From NCBI GenBank assembly GCA_019426215.1, contig CM033397.1, positions 30,134,480 through 30,198,479 of the forward strand: DNA of 64,000 nt, given 5' to 3'. Position numbers and translations under genes: made by a program. Source of the DNA: Buddleja alternifolia. Its lineage: Eukaryota; Streptophyta; Magnoliopsida; Lamiales; Scrophulariaceae. The notes under the pieces were generated by a model that was not told the DNA's origin, ran no database searches, and worked only from the letters and a program-made list of their open reading frames with translations. Positions 49,804 to 61,170 of the stretch are shown here, piece by piece (the stretch's first letter is position 1; each line of letters begins with the position of its first letter).

Positions 49804-50291
49804 ATAAACGAAAAATCTAAGATCTGGTTGAATTGACAAAGGAATTTTAAAATCTTCAAATAATCTCAAGATTATCAAATAAATCACTGTAAGATTACAT
49901 ACGAATAGAGTGCATATTCCAAGCCTTATTAATATTGGGCCAAATCTGCCCTTTTTAGCCAGTCCATTTTCTTCATGAACATAGCCCTAATGTGATCGTT
50001 GAATACTCAACATAACAATTATGGCGTCCAACAACTTTGTCCAATCAAAGTTTCGTCTCAAATATCATATTTAGTATAAAATACCAAAACTAAGGCGACC
50101 TATCGTATGGGACTAAATTTGCAATTTTGTAATGACATACATAAACGAAAAATCTAAGATCTTAGAATTGACAAAGAAATTTTAAAATCTTCACATAATC
50201 TCAAGGTTATCGAATAAATCACCTTTAAAGTAAGATTCAGACGAAGACTTTGTGTTTACACATGTTATAGTTTACTTTTCATTATAATTTA
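49804..50291. repeat. Locally duplicated segments
   Basis: A stretch at about 49775-49890 (GGGACTAAATTTGCAATTTT ... AAAATCTAAGATC) recurs at about 50109-50225. Another at 49911-50075 (AAGCCTTATTAATATTGGGC ... ATGGCGTCCAACAACTTTGT) recurs at about 51505-51675 and in shortened form at 51068-51140. These are local duplications with no coding content. Confidence 0.75.
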
Positions 50292-50737
50292 CGGAAAATT
50301 ACACTTTTCGTCTCATAATTTTGCTCTAGTTCAATTTTGGTTCCATTCATTACGAGTTTCTCACATTTGGTCCTACAACATTCAAAATGTCTCACATATA
50401 GTCCCAACCGAAGTTTTCATCCAAAATTTAACGGTCAACTTTGTCAGTCAACCTTTTGTCCAATTTTTTCGGGATGATTTTGTGCATGAGTGTCACGTGA
50501 TAATGAATAAAAATATCATAATAATGAATATAATCCGTGTGTGAGTGCATCCCAAAAAATCGGTCAAAGGGTTGACTAACATAACATAGTTGACCGTCAA
50601 ATTTTGGATGAAAATTTCAGTTGAGACTAAATGCGAGATATTTTGAAAGTAATAAGACTAAATGTGGGATATTTGCAACGAATGAGATCAAAATTGAACT
50701 AGATAAAAGTTATGGTGACGAAAAATGCAATTTTCCC
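50292..50737. mobile_element. Foldback MITE, Mutator-like, about 446 bp, 10-bp target duplication
   Basis: The left end GGAAAATTACACTTTTCGTC is inverted at the right end (complement GGGAAAATTGCATTTTTCGT). Inner blocks TTAACGGTCAACT and AGTTGACCGTCAAATTTTGG mirror each other. Perfect direct repeats TTATAATTTA flank it at 50282-50291 and 50738-50747, extending the match to Mutator-type insertion. It is related to 5069-5528, and 51680-52005 looks like a truncated relative. Confidence 0.85.
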
Positions 50738-50792
50738 TTATAATTTATTAATTGGTATCTACTAATACAGATTTTGATATGAATTAAATAAC

Positions 50793-51002
50793 CTTTTTTT
50801 TTTTAATTCAAGACGAACGGGTGTACCCTAAATATCTAGCCTGACAAACTCGAGTTGATAGTCATAATCCTGAGCTATAAATACCCTATCTAGCTCCATA
50901 AAGGCGGGGAGAAACATAATTTGCGGCAATTTGGATTCGAACCTTGGACCTCTCACCTAAAATGGGAGGTGTATGCCATTAGACGTACAAGTTTTGGGTA
51001 TG
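50793..51002 (-). mobile_element. tRNA-derived SINE with 12-bp target duplication
   Basis: On the minus strand a tRNA-like head (TCTAATGGCATACACC, then box B GGTTCGAATCC, plus-strand 50933-50943) is followed by a unique body and an A-rich tail (TTAAAAAAAAAAAAGG). GAATTAAATAAC flanks it at 50781-50792 and 51003-51014. It is distinct in body from the other three SINEs. Confidence 0.88.
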
Positions 51003-51014
51003 GAATTAAATAAC

Positions 51015-52009
51015 TTATGACACAGTATTACAAGGGGAATTATATAACGGGCCTTGAGCTACGCATATCCCAAGCCTTATCAATATTGGGCTAAATTTGC
51101 CCTCTTTAGCCTGTCTACTTTCTTCATGAACATAGCCCAAACGGGAAAATTACATTTTTGGCACCACAGAATAGGCCAAATTCTTTTTTCGTGCCACACT
51201 TTTATCATGTCACACTTTTGGTACCAAATCATGTTTTTTTTTTTTGACGATTTTTGTACTTCCGTTAGTCAACTAACAGGCAAAGTCACATGTGACTCAT
51301 GTGTCCGTTAGTTTTGATAAGAATAAAATACAATATGTTATGGGCATTAGTGTTGACTTACTTACTTTATAAAGGATTATAAATGTGGAGTGTTTTTATC
51401 AAATTGTGAAATACCAATATAAACTCCCTTTCAATATACCAGGAATTAGATAACATATGACATTTAATTACAAAGAGAATTATACAATGGGCCTTGAACA
51501 ATGCATATACCAAGCCTTATTAATATTGGGCCATATCTGCCCTTTTTAGCCAGTCCACTTTCTTCATGAACATAGCCCGAATGTGATCGTTGAATACTCA
51601 ACATCGCAATTATGGCGTCCAACAACTTTGTTCAATCAAATTTTCGTCTCATTTATTATCAAATATCATATTTAATCCCAATCATAAATTTCCTTAAAAA
51701 TGTAACGTTCAAAGTTATATGCTCTACTTTTATCAAAAAAAAAAAAGTTATATGCTCTACTAGTGAACATTTTTGAACCATTTTTCAGAAGAATTCACGT
51801 GTAAGTGACACATTATATTGAATAAAAATATCGTGATATTAAATAGGTTTCATGTGTGGGTTCCATTCACGCATGAATTCTCAACAAATAAAGTTAGTCA
51901 AAAATGTTGACGCATATGAGTTTGACAGTTAAAAGTTGGACATAAATTTTGGTTAGGACTAAATATGAATTATTTTGAAAGTTATAGGACCAGATGTGAA
52001 ATTTTGGGA
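51015..52009. repeat. Remnants of duplicated segments and half foldback elements
   Basis: 51068-51140 and 51505-51675 are copies of the 49911-50075 segment. 51141-51330 starts GGGAAAATTACATTTTTGGC and reads like one arm of a foldback element. 51680-52005 resembles the right half of the 50292-50737 family (GACTAAATATGAATTATTTT). No coding content. Confidence 0.6.
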
Positions 52010-52017
52010 ATAATTAC

Positions 52018-52845
52018 AGTTTTGGTCCCATAATTAGCCCTTGTACGATTTTAGTCCCAATATTATCGACTTCAGCAATACACGTCCCATAACTCCAAAA
52101 AATAAGCAATTTTGGTCCCAATTTACAACTCCGTCATGTATTTGACAGAAAGGTCATGTGCGGCTCACGCGCATCGTTAAGTGCGGGTTGGTGGGAGAAT
52201 TGGCAAATTTCAGTTTGGAAAAAGAGGGAAAATCAAAGCAACAAAAAGACACCTATCCTCTCTCTATTTATACACGAATTGAAAGGGGGTTTAGGGTTTA
52301 AAATTTGCAAGTCCAAATCAACACAATACAAAACCATGAATTTGTCGTCTTCTTCTTCTTCTTCGACAGCAGCGAATGCAAAGGTTGCTCCTATCTGCAA
52401 TTGTTACTCCCCAATGGTGGCTTCACTAAAAACATCTTGGACAAATGATAATCTGGGTAGAAATTTTTATGGATGCGTATTGAGACATTGACATAATTGA
52501 AGTTCTAAATCTTCACTACAATTGATTGTCATGTGATTCAAGTTGAATTCTTTTGCTTTGGGTGAAAAATTAGAGAAAAGAATTTGGGGGTGAGAGAGGA
52601 TAGGGTTTGGAGAGTGAAATTTTTGTTTCTGAATTGACAGGTGAGACCGCAAGTTCAATTCAATTCTCCTATCAACCCGCGCACTTAATTGTGCACGTAA
52701 GCCGCACATGGCCTTTCAGTCAAATGTGATGGAATTGTAACTTGGGACCAAAATCGCTCATTTTTTGGAGTTATAGGGCGTATATTGGTGAAGTCAAGAA
52801 TAATGGGATTAAAGTCACACAAGGGCAAAGTTATGCAACCAAAAT
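52018..52845. mobile_element. Mutator-like element carrying a GRF-type ORF
   Basis: Long terminal inverted repeats of roughly 190 bp are visible. Left TTTTGGTCCCATAATTAGCC, ACTCCAAAAAATAAGCAATT and GAAAGGTCATGTGCGGCT are mirrored on the right as complements of GGGCAAAGTTATGCAACC, GAGCGATTTTGGTCCC and AGCCGCACATGGCCTTTC. Between the arms lies a short gene-like sequence. The exact ends and target duplication could not be fixed, since the flanks (GGAATAATTACAG; AATTGATATGTGG) are divergent. Confidence 0.65.
52336..52491 (+). pseudogene. Truncated GRF-type zinc-finger ORF
   Basis: A 51-codon frame starts ATGAATTTGTCGTC, with a Ser-rich N-terminus followed by CNCYSPMVAS, TSWTNDNLGRNFYGC. The spacing CxC ... 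N-GR-FYGC matches the first half of GRF-type zinc fingers (CxCG...NPGRRFYGCP...CxFFxW). The second half, with the last cysteine and the FFxW motif, is cut off by a stop. Similar small GRF proteins are common as Mutator-element passengers in plants. An upstream in-frame ATG-less extension from 52156 is probably 5' DNA. It may be a remnant rather than a working gene. Confidence 0.55.
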
Positions 52846-52913
52846 TGATATGTGGAAAAATTTGGGGGGGGGGGGGGAATATATTATTTTCTCTCACAAT
52901 TCTAAGTTACGCG

Positions 52914-54540
52914 TGTTAGGATTATGCTCTAGATGCCAATGAGGAATTAGATTGTATAGGGCTTTTACATTTATGTTGTACAAACTATTTCTAAGAAATA
53001 AAAGGCACTTTTATATTTGTTCAAATGAATATTAATTGCATTGATAAGTATTGAACATTTAAGTCCTAAATAATCAAGAGAGAGTTTTGACTCCTTAAGG
53101 ATTAAGGAGACGAACACTAAAAGTGTCAAGTCCTTAATTATTTAAATAGGGTTCGCAAGTCGAAGGGTCTTAATTGGGCATTATGACCAGACTTGGTATA
53201 ACACCAACTCTGACAAGGAGCGTCAGTCTATTACTAGGGAATAGTGGGAGCTTGTGTCATAGATATATCAATGGAATTGATATATTAGAACATGGCTCGC
53301 TGTAATTCAATCACATGGGTATTTACTCTTTGATTGTCAATGATTGTATTACTGGTCACGATAGTGTGTATAAGCCATAGACCTAAGGAGTCATGAAGAT
53401 TGTGCTTGTGACACTAGACTTGTTATCATAATAGTTAGATCCAATTCACCCTTCGGTGGGATCGACCTCGAAGTACGGTCTAAGTGGGCAAGCAACAATC
53501 GTTCAATGACTGCCAATGTGAGATTCACTGTCTCGAATAGTAAACAAGTTAATGTCAAGTGCAATCATAGATAAATAAAATTATAAATCTTTGGCCAAAT
53601 TAAGAAAACTAACTTGTGTAGAACACGAGGAATAGTTTGGTAATTTTATCTTATTATGATTTATTAAGAACAACATCGAGTCTTGTGAGTTTGAGATATT
53701 CCACGACTCTCCTCGATTGGGACGTTACAATGAAAGGCTTATTATACTCACATGGTACTTGTGACCTACATATTTGTATTAATTAAATCATTTTAATTTT
53801 GATTGGGTTTCGATGTGTGTCCACGAGACTGGTTAGGTGACAACATCCTTGGTATCCCCATTGCATATTGAGACGAATCTAGAGAGTCACGCTTTCAAGG
53901 AATTAAGCGCAAAAAGTCTCGAGTTATCAAATAAGGTTAAATAGGTAATTTGTCATTTGATGAACAAATTACTTGATTAAATTAATTATATTAATTAAAA
54001 TAAATTAATAATAAATAATTGGATTAATTTTTTATCTTCCTGCTATCCTAAATTAGTTATTATATATGTTAGATTAATTAATAAGTAGACTAAGTTGAAA
54101 TTCAACTTGACCCGCCAAGGAAGGAAGTAGGCATGTATAATGGGATGAGTGAGCTCAAGAAATTAATTAATTCCAAACCCATCATCTCATTTAAATACGC
54201 AAAGCCTAGTTGAAAAAACCTAACTTAGCATCATATATTTATTGCATAACAAGAGAAGAGAAAAATACTATCTCTTCCCTCTCTTAGCAGTTGGCCATCA
54301 CTGAGCTAGAGGAGGATGATTTTTTCTTCAAACTTTTTTTGGCGTGATATCTAGAGGCAAGCATTTGGGACTGGTGCTACCTTAAAGTTAAAGAAAACCA
54401 ATTCTATAACAAGGTTAGTAAATCGATGAAATTCGATTTCATCTTTTAATTATGAAAAATCATTAAACACCAAAAGTGATCCGGCTTGTGAATCCGGATA
54501 TGTTTTTCGTTCCGCTGCGCATGAAACAGAGCCCACAACA
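52914..54540 (+). repeat. 5' LTR (1.63 kb) of a non-autonomous LTR retrotransposon
   Basis: Begins TGTTAGGATTATGCTC and ends GAGCCCACAACA (TG...CA). From about 52951 to 53970 it matches 56160-57165 closely (TAGATTGTAT, ACATTTATGTTGTACAAACT, TCTCGAGTTATCAAATAAGG), confirming an LTR pair. A primer-binding site follows directly. It is unusually long for a copia-type LTR. Confidence 0.8.
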
Positions 54541-54541
54541 G

Positions 54542-54555
54542 TGGTTTCAGAGCCA
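54542..54555 (+). other. Primer-binding site, initiator methionine tRNA type
   Basis: TGGTTTCAGAGCCA sits one base after the LTR end. It matches the usual plant primer-binding site TGGTATCAGAGCCA with one mismatch. Confidence 0.8.
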
Positions 54556-56123
54556 ACTTAATGGCATTTAATGATTTTAAAAAATTATAGTGTTGAAACT
54601 TTTATGTTTATGATTAATTCCTCATGAAAACATTGTTAGATTATATTTTTCTTGTTAGGTTTAATATTTTTGAATATTAAATATATGTTGTTTGACAATT
54701 GCATGATTTATTTTTTGAATATAAATTACTTTTAAATTAGTATTTGAATTAATGCATGAATATAAAATTTGAGGTTTGAAAAATTACGCGAAAAATAATT
54801 CGGGGAGTTGTCGCACCGCCAGAGCTGGTGGCGCGTGAAGCAGTCCGCTAGGCAGACTACTCCGTGTCCTAATGGTGGACTGCTGTGTGTGTGGGCCGCT
54901 TGGCAGCCCACTTAAATTTCTTTTTTATTTTTTTAAAAAAAGGACTGACCCACGGGTCAACACACCGGTCGACTGGGTCAGCCCGTGGGTCAACCCAATT
55001 TTAAAATTAAAATAAAATTATATTTATTTTTAAAAATAGTTTTTACAATTATATATGAATCAATTTATTTTGGAAATTAATTTTATACTTAATTTTAATT
55101 GGATTTGAAATTAAAATATAATCCTAGACAAGTGAATTTATTTTGAATTAATTCTTTGTCAAATCAATTGAAAATTAATTTTTTGAATTTAAATTCGATT
55201 AAATGAAAAGTAGAATTAAAAGTGAATTAATTTATAATTGGATTTAATTAGTTCTTTTATTTTCAAACCTTACTAAATTAACATTGGATTTTAATTTTTA
55301 TCTTTTTGAAAGAAATCCATCACAATGATTAACGCTTTTGTTTTGTTTTGATGCTTGTTATTGTGGGATGCTTCCATGGACTGGTTTATCCTATGGGTTT
55401 TGTTTTCTGGGTTGTATAGGGCCAATTTTTTTTTGGAAATTTCAGGGTAAATCTCTGCCAGTCACCCAGCAGAGCAAAACTGCCCACACGCAATAGCCCG
55501 CAAACCACGTATGGGGGTAAGCTGCCCTAGCTTACCTATAGGCAACAGACTCGATAAGCACAGGGGCCCCCAAGGGAGGATATAGGAGAAATACCCCCAA
55601 TCCCCACACCTGGGTTTCGAACCCGGGTGGGTTCTCACTGCCGATGGCCTTGTGACCGCTAGGCCACACCCCGTTGCTTTATTGGGCCAATTTTGAATGT
55701 CCCCCAGCTTGTATTTTATCATTTCATAGATTTATGTGTAGGTTGCCTTTTTTTCTATGTATTTATTAGATTAGGGCCTTTTTTGAAGAAGATCTGCTTG
55801 GAGCTGGAAGACCAGAACTTAGACATAAGTTAGATTTTATAGAGCCCTAACCCGTGATTGAGCCATTGACTTGACTCAATCTTAATAAGTCCTGGAATGT
55901 ATGTGTAATAGAATTGCCAGGCGTGTTCTGTTTTCTTTATTATCCATATATGTATGTAATAAATGGCTAATGTACAAAATGAGACTAAATATAAACGCAA
56001 AATTCTCCCACTTTGATTAACACTGAATTTATACAAAAGGGAATTAGATATCCCGACTCTCCATCAAATTTAGAAAAAATAAGTTAATGTTTAGTGCCTA
56101 ATTTCTTTCCAGAAAGTGGGGGG
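54556..56123 (+). mobile_element. Internal region of the non-autonomous LTR element, no gag/pol
   Basis: About 1.6 kb with no open frame resembling gag, protease, integrase or reverse transcriptase. It contains a GC-rich patch at 54800-55000 (GTGGCGCGTGAAGCAGTCC; GACCCACGGGTCAAC), AT-rich DNA, and a SINE at 55430-55683. A polypurine-like AAAGTGGGGGG at about 56113-56123 precedes the 3' LTR. The element must depend on another retrotransposon for its enzymes. Confidence 0.7.
55430..55683 (-). mobile_element. SINE (Au-SINE-like) with 11-bp target duplication
   Basis: On the minus strand it starts near ACGGGGTGTGGCCTAGCGGT (box A-like) and has box B GGTTCGAAACC (plus-strand 55613-55623). A GC-rich body and a short T/A tail follow. 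GGGCCAATTTT flanks it at 55419-55429 and 55684-55694. The GGCCTAGCGGT head resembles the widespread plant Au-SINE group; that placement is a recognition, not a computed match. It is inserted inside the LTR element. Confidence 0.82.
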
Positions 56124-57165
56124 TTATGCATCAAGACATTTAAGTTTTCTAAGTGAGTAATTAGATTGTATAATGCTTTTACATTTATGTTGTACAAACT
56201 ATTTCTATAGAATAAAAGACAATTTTGTATTTGTTCATACGAATCTTAATGGTATTGATAAGTATTGAACATTTAAGTCCCAAATAATCAATACAGAGGT
56301 TTTACTCCTTAAGGATTAAGGAGACGGACACTAGAAGCATCAAGTCATTGATTATTTAAATAGGGTTCGCAAATCGAAGAGTCTTAATTGGGCATTATGA
56401 CCAGACTTGTATGACACAAGCTCTGACAAGGAGTGTCAGTCTGTCACTAGGGAATAGTGGGAAATTGTGCCATAGATATATCAGTGGAATTGATATATTT
56501 GAACACGGCTTCCCATAATTCAATCACATTGGTATTTAGTCAATGACTATCAATGATTGGATTACTGGTCACGATAGTGTGTGTGAACATTAGACCTGAG
56601 GAGTCACAAAAATTGTGCTTGTGCCCCAAACATGTTATTAGAGTAGTTAAATTCAATTCAACCTTCAGTGGGATCAACCTCGAAGTACGGTCCAAGTAGG
56701 TAAGCAGCAATCGTTCGGTAACTGCCAATATGGGATCCACTGTCTCGAATAGTAAACGAGTTAACGTCCTATGCAATCATAGGTAGATAAAATATAAGTC
56801 TTTGGCCAAACCAGGAAAACTAACTCATGTGGAACCTGAGGGTAGTTAGATAATTTCATCTTACTATGATTTATTAAGCACAATATCGAATCCTATGAGT
56901 TTGACATATTCCATGACTCTCATTCGGTCGGCATGTTACAATGAAAAATTTATACTCATATGGTATTTGTGACCTAGAGGTTCGTATTAATTAAATCATT
57001 TTAGCCTCAATTGGGTTTTGGTGTGAGTCCACGAGACTAGCTAGGTGACAGTCACATTCTTGATTTTCTACCATTTGAGACGAACCTAGAGAGTCGCGCT
57101 TTCAAGGAACTAAGCAAAGAAAGTCTCGAGTTATCAAATAAGGTTACATAGGTAATTTATCATCT
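56124..57165 (+). repeat. 3' LTR fragment, interrupted by CACTA element 2
   Basis: Matches the 5' LTR from near its start (diverged first 35 bases, then AATTAGATTGTATAATGC) to the sequence TAATTTATCATCT, where CACTA element 2 begins. The rest of the LTR is expected beyond the far end of that element, outside the window. Many substitutions separate the two LTRs, so the element is old. Confidence 0.8.
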
Positions 57166-57179
57166 CACTACTACAAAAA

Positions 57180-57645
57180 TGACCTATGACAGCGGTTTTT
57201 TTGGGCCTATGGCAGCGGTTTTAACCGCTGTCAAAGGTACCGCTGGTATAGGGGTGGACCTATGACAGCGGTTACAAAACCGCTGTAATAGGTCTACCTA
57301 TGACAGCGGTTTCCTGAACACCGCTGCGAAAAAACCAAAAAAATAAAAAAAAATAACGGACCTGTGGCAGCGGTTCTACAGAACCGCTGCCACAGGTGGA
57401 CCTCTGGCAGCGGTTCTGGGAAAACCGCTGCCAAAGGTCTCACCTGTGGCAGCGGTTTTGGGAGAACCGCTTCCACAGGTGAGACCTTTGGCAGCGGTTT
57501 TCCCAGAACCGCTGCCAGAGGTCCACCTGTGGCAGCGGTTCTCCCAAAACCGCTTCCACAGGTGAGACCTTTGGCAGCGGTTTTCCCAGAACCGCTGCCA
57601 CAGGTGAGAACTGTAGCAGCGGTTCTGCAGAACCGCTGTTTTTTT
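57180..57645. repeat. Subterminal array of palindromes, CACTA element 2
   Basis: About eleven GCAGCGGTT/ACAGCGGTT units alternate with AACCGCTGCC/AACCGCTTCC complements, with a spacing of roughly 40 bases, forming serial hairpins. The stretch is much more GC-rich than its surroundings. Open frames on both strands across it are products of the repeat. This is the expected kind of binding platform for the TNPA-like protein. Confidence 0.85.
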
Positions 57646-57903
57646 TTCTGTTTTTTTTTTAATTATTTATTGCGCTGTCATGATAGTGCCTGTAATATGC
57701 AATGATCCAATCAACAAATTTCAACTAACAACAAAACATATTCAACATAAGCAAACATCATCCCAAACTTCAATATTACCATCTTTAATCTCCAACAAAA
57801 TGTACAATTAACTAATTAAATTACTAATGACCTTACGAAATACAATAAATCAAATCTCAATTTATAGCAAGTCACAATGTACAAAAACTAAATTACCTAA
57901 TTT
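57646..57903. other. Spacer between subterminal array and TNPA-Ulp1 stop codon
   Basis: AT-rich non-coding DNA, probably the 3' UTR and terminator region of the minus-strand gene. No specific signal is assigned. Confidence 0.4.
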
Positions 57904-60900
57904 CTAAGGAGCTGCTAAGAAAATGTAACGTGCAACTTCGCAGCGTACTTCATCAATTTGCTCATCAGTATAGAAGGATTGACAATCCTTAAAGTACTGC
58001 AAGATATATGTATATATATAGAGATTAATTGCAAAGTGAAATAACATTTCAATTATCTACCAATTAAGGTTTAATAATTTCAAAAGTAATAGAATTAAGT
58101 ATATATATATATATATATAAGGATTATGTATACCGCTGTTGGGATTATAGATAGTCCGTGGCTAATAATCTCTTTCATGAATCTCATAACAAAATAGCCA
58201 CAATCCACCTCGTTGGTCTGCCGGGGGCACTACAAAAGCAATCAAACTTACATTGTATTAGAAGACGAACTTCTATACGAATATATAATCTCATGAACCT
58301 AGAAAACGCTAACCTTTATAGTAAACCATTTACAGTCCGAGTTTTTGGATTTGTTGGATTGGTTGTTGCAGTTTGCACGAAATATGTGCACAGCTCTATA
58401 AAAAAATATAAAAAACAAGAAAATATGTTAAAAACAAGAAATTATGTGAAATAAATACAATTTAAAAAAATATTAAATATAATGGATACATTGATTGAAT
58501 GAAAAACTTACTGATTGAATTTTAGTATCATATCATCTCGGTATTGCGGCTCACCATGCACAGAATCCAGATAGTAAACAATCTCTTTAAATGGATTAAT
58601 TGCAAGCAACAACCAATGACCCCTACCAAAGCATTCAAAAGATAGTTGAAAATTTGTTTTGCGTAGCTAGTTTTACAAATTAAAATCGAGTCTTTAGTAG
58701 CTCACCCGGTGTTGTAAGGTGCAAGAAATAACTTATTTTGTTGTGTACTCTGCATCATAGCACGTGCTATGTACTGCACTTGTTGAACTGACGGGTCTGT
58801 TTGAGCAGCTATGGAATGTGGGCTAAGGAACCCGAAACTTGTTTCTTTTCCTTCGGGGATCACGTAGTTAAACCACAAACACCTAAATTGAGCATAAAAA
58901 ATGAATTTCGAGTGACGAAAATAATCGTAGTTTAGATGTAATAAAATAATTAAAAAACTTACTTTATGTACGCTGTAATGATAGAGGCTCCTATTTCTTT
59001 TCTACACAGAAGGTGATAGATCTCCTCCCTCCCAATGAACTCTGGAAATGAAACATTCATAATGGCTTCGTCCATATATATATTGATCTGGGCATCAATC
59101 TTCATCATCTTCGTGTACTTCCCAGAAATACAAGGTCATTAGGGAGTCCATCTAGTTGAAGATCTGCACATATGTCTACTTCACCTGCAGGCTCGGCCAC
59201 TTGAGATTTTCCTTTGACAGCTGACCGCTTCGACGTCCCTGACTTACGGTTTGCAGATGATTTGGACTGTTTAAGCAAGAAAATAAAATATAAATGTTAC
59301 ACACCAAAGTATATTTAGTAACCTCAAACAAATTGTTATAATTTATTAATGACTAGCTATTAATTACATACCGGTGCAGCAGTGACAATGACAAGACTCG
59401 CTGGCCAAGCAACAAAGGTACCCAGCGCATGAGAAATGGAGAATATTTCATCATTGAGAGGGACGGGCAGGAGTGTATTAGCCTCAACTGCAGTGTCAAT
59501 GCGCACTTTCACATTGTTGGTGGCTAATTGACAGTTGTGAAGTGTTCTATCAGTCTCTGATCGATTGTATAGCTGTCCTTTAGCCACCACACGATATGAT
59601 GGAGATGAAAGTGCTAATTGACATGGAGTGATACCCTACACACACACGTATATATATATATACAACATTATATTAGAAAGTTTTGTATGATTTACAGAAA
59701 ATAGAGAGTCGCAAGTTATATGATTAATAAACAAGTTCAAATATTTTACCTCAGGAAGCATCTTATAACCTGGTTCTGGGCTGCTATCTTTCAAAGAAAT
59801 GACGTCATCTTCATGTGGCTGACGCGAGTTAGGGGCTTCCAAAACATCAATTCGTTGTTGCATGGCAACCATAGTTTCGGAGAGGTTTTCACTATGTTTC
59901 TCAAGTTTTCCATCTCCTTTTCTGAAGCAGGCTTTGGATCCTTAAAATAGTCTTTTGTGAGACCCCAAAGCCAACACCCCTAACGCGACCCGGATGCTCT
60001 TTCCTTTTAATAGCTTTAGCCAATAGGTCATCTCGACTCGTGTAAGTTCCACTATGGCTAGTGCTCTCTTGTGAAATGCTCTCCTGTAATGATATATTTT
60101 AAAAATTAAAAAAAATAGTGAACCTTGTGCTTTTAATAGTATTTCAATACAACAATTAATAGAGCTAAAATTGCCAATAACTCACCATTCATTCACCACT
60201 CTTCTAACATTTTCGTTATCAATTTGATTTGTCGGATCGGAACGCGAAACCCTCCACACGAGTGCTCGTGTCACATCTGTACAATCGGATCCCGCATCCC
60301 TTCTTTTATTTATCTGTATTTTCATTAAAAAATATATGTATGCATTAACATAGAATTATTATTAAAAAAATTGTAAGGATTCACTGCTAAATGAACTACA
60401 TACCTCCATTTGCTCCACAACAGCATCTCCAAAACTCCCTTTCCGGTAAGGATATTCAGGGTTCTTTGCTCTTTCCTGATTGTCAATGCTTATTTTCTGT
60501 TTATTACATTATCAAATTATTAGCTAAATATAAACGCAATAACCAACAAATGAAACTGTAAATTAAAATGACTAGCTACCTGCCAAGGTTCACCTAAGCG
60601 AACCTCTAAAAATGCCGCCCAATCGGCTTGGGATATCTCATATTGTGGAGGTGGGTTGACATTAACGTTTCCATCATCATCTCGCACATACTTTCTGCTT
60701 ATGTAGCTCCTGAAGTTACGTGCTAGCCTCCCAGCTTCTGCTAGTACGTACTTTTGTCGACTTTCGTCAACATCAAACGCCAACTACAAAAAACAAACAA
60801 TAAAGTATATATAAAATTATAATTTAGAGAATATGATAATACATTAACACTTACAAATAAGATAATATCCAAATTACCTTCATCTCATCCCAAATGTTTT

Positions 60901-61170
60901 TTTTTGTTGCTGACGGGACTTTGCGCCAAGTACTAATGGCAATCGACACCTTCTGCCGAACCTGCACGCCTATATACCCAACAAATATTGATTTGTTGGG
61001 TTAATTGGCTGACCTCTGTCATTCCAGCCGACAGGTAGCCTTATGCCTTTACTTCTGGCATTGACAACTTTTTTCATAGCAGAGACACCTCTCCGTATGT
61101 CCTTCTCATGACCGCTATCTGATCCATATACATCATCGTCGGGAAAACTACCATCAGGATTTGAAGCCAT
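57904..61170 (-). CDS. TNPA-like protein fused to DUF8039 and Ulp1/C48 protease, frame-damaged
   Basis: On the minus strand, exons from MASNPDGSFPDDDVYG (ATG at 61170) run to FLAAP-stop at 57904. Exons I can place are 60878-61170, 60580-60783, 60404-60496, 60186-60313, part of 59750-60080, about 59371-59634, and several between 57904 and 59290. The first half is TNPA/Transposase_24-like (ERAKNPEYPYRKGSFGDAV; REHPGRVRG-type KRKEHPGRVRGVG). A DUF8039-like exon follows (HALGTFVAWPASLVIV). The last exons give a C48 (SUMO-protease-like) domain: GHWLLLAINPF (His), VYYLDSVHGE (Asp), CPRQTNEVDCGYFVMRFMK (Gln and Cys), so the catalytic set is complete. The frame is broken by apparent one-base losses in homopolymer runs near 60985, 59965 and 59905, so it is either a pseudogene or uncorrected sequence. 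Later exon borders are approximate. Confidence 0.72.

Noticed and set aside
52859..52878. Poly-G tract as a regulatory G-quadruplex site
   Set aside because: A single run of about 15 G with no further G-runs nearby. It more likely reflects homopolymer slippage or sequencing uncertainty.
57180..57645. CRISPR-like array
   Set aside because: Regular inverted units in a plant transposon end. There are no unique spacers of constant length and no cas genes.
57294..57705. ORFs over the GCAGCGGTT array
   Set aside because: They translate the subterminal palindromes and have no protein character.
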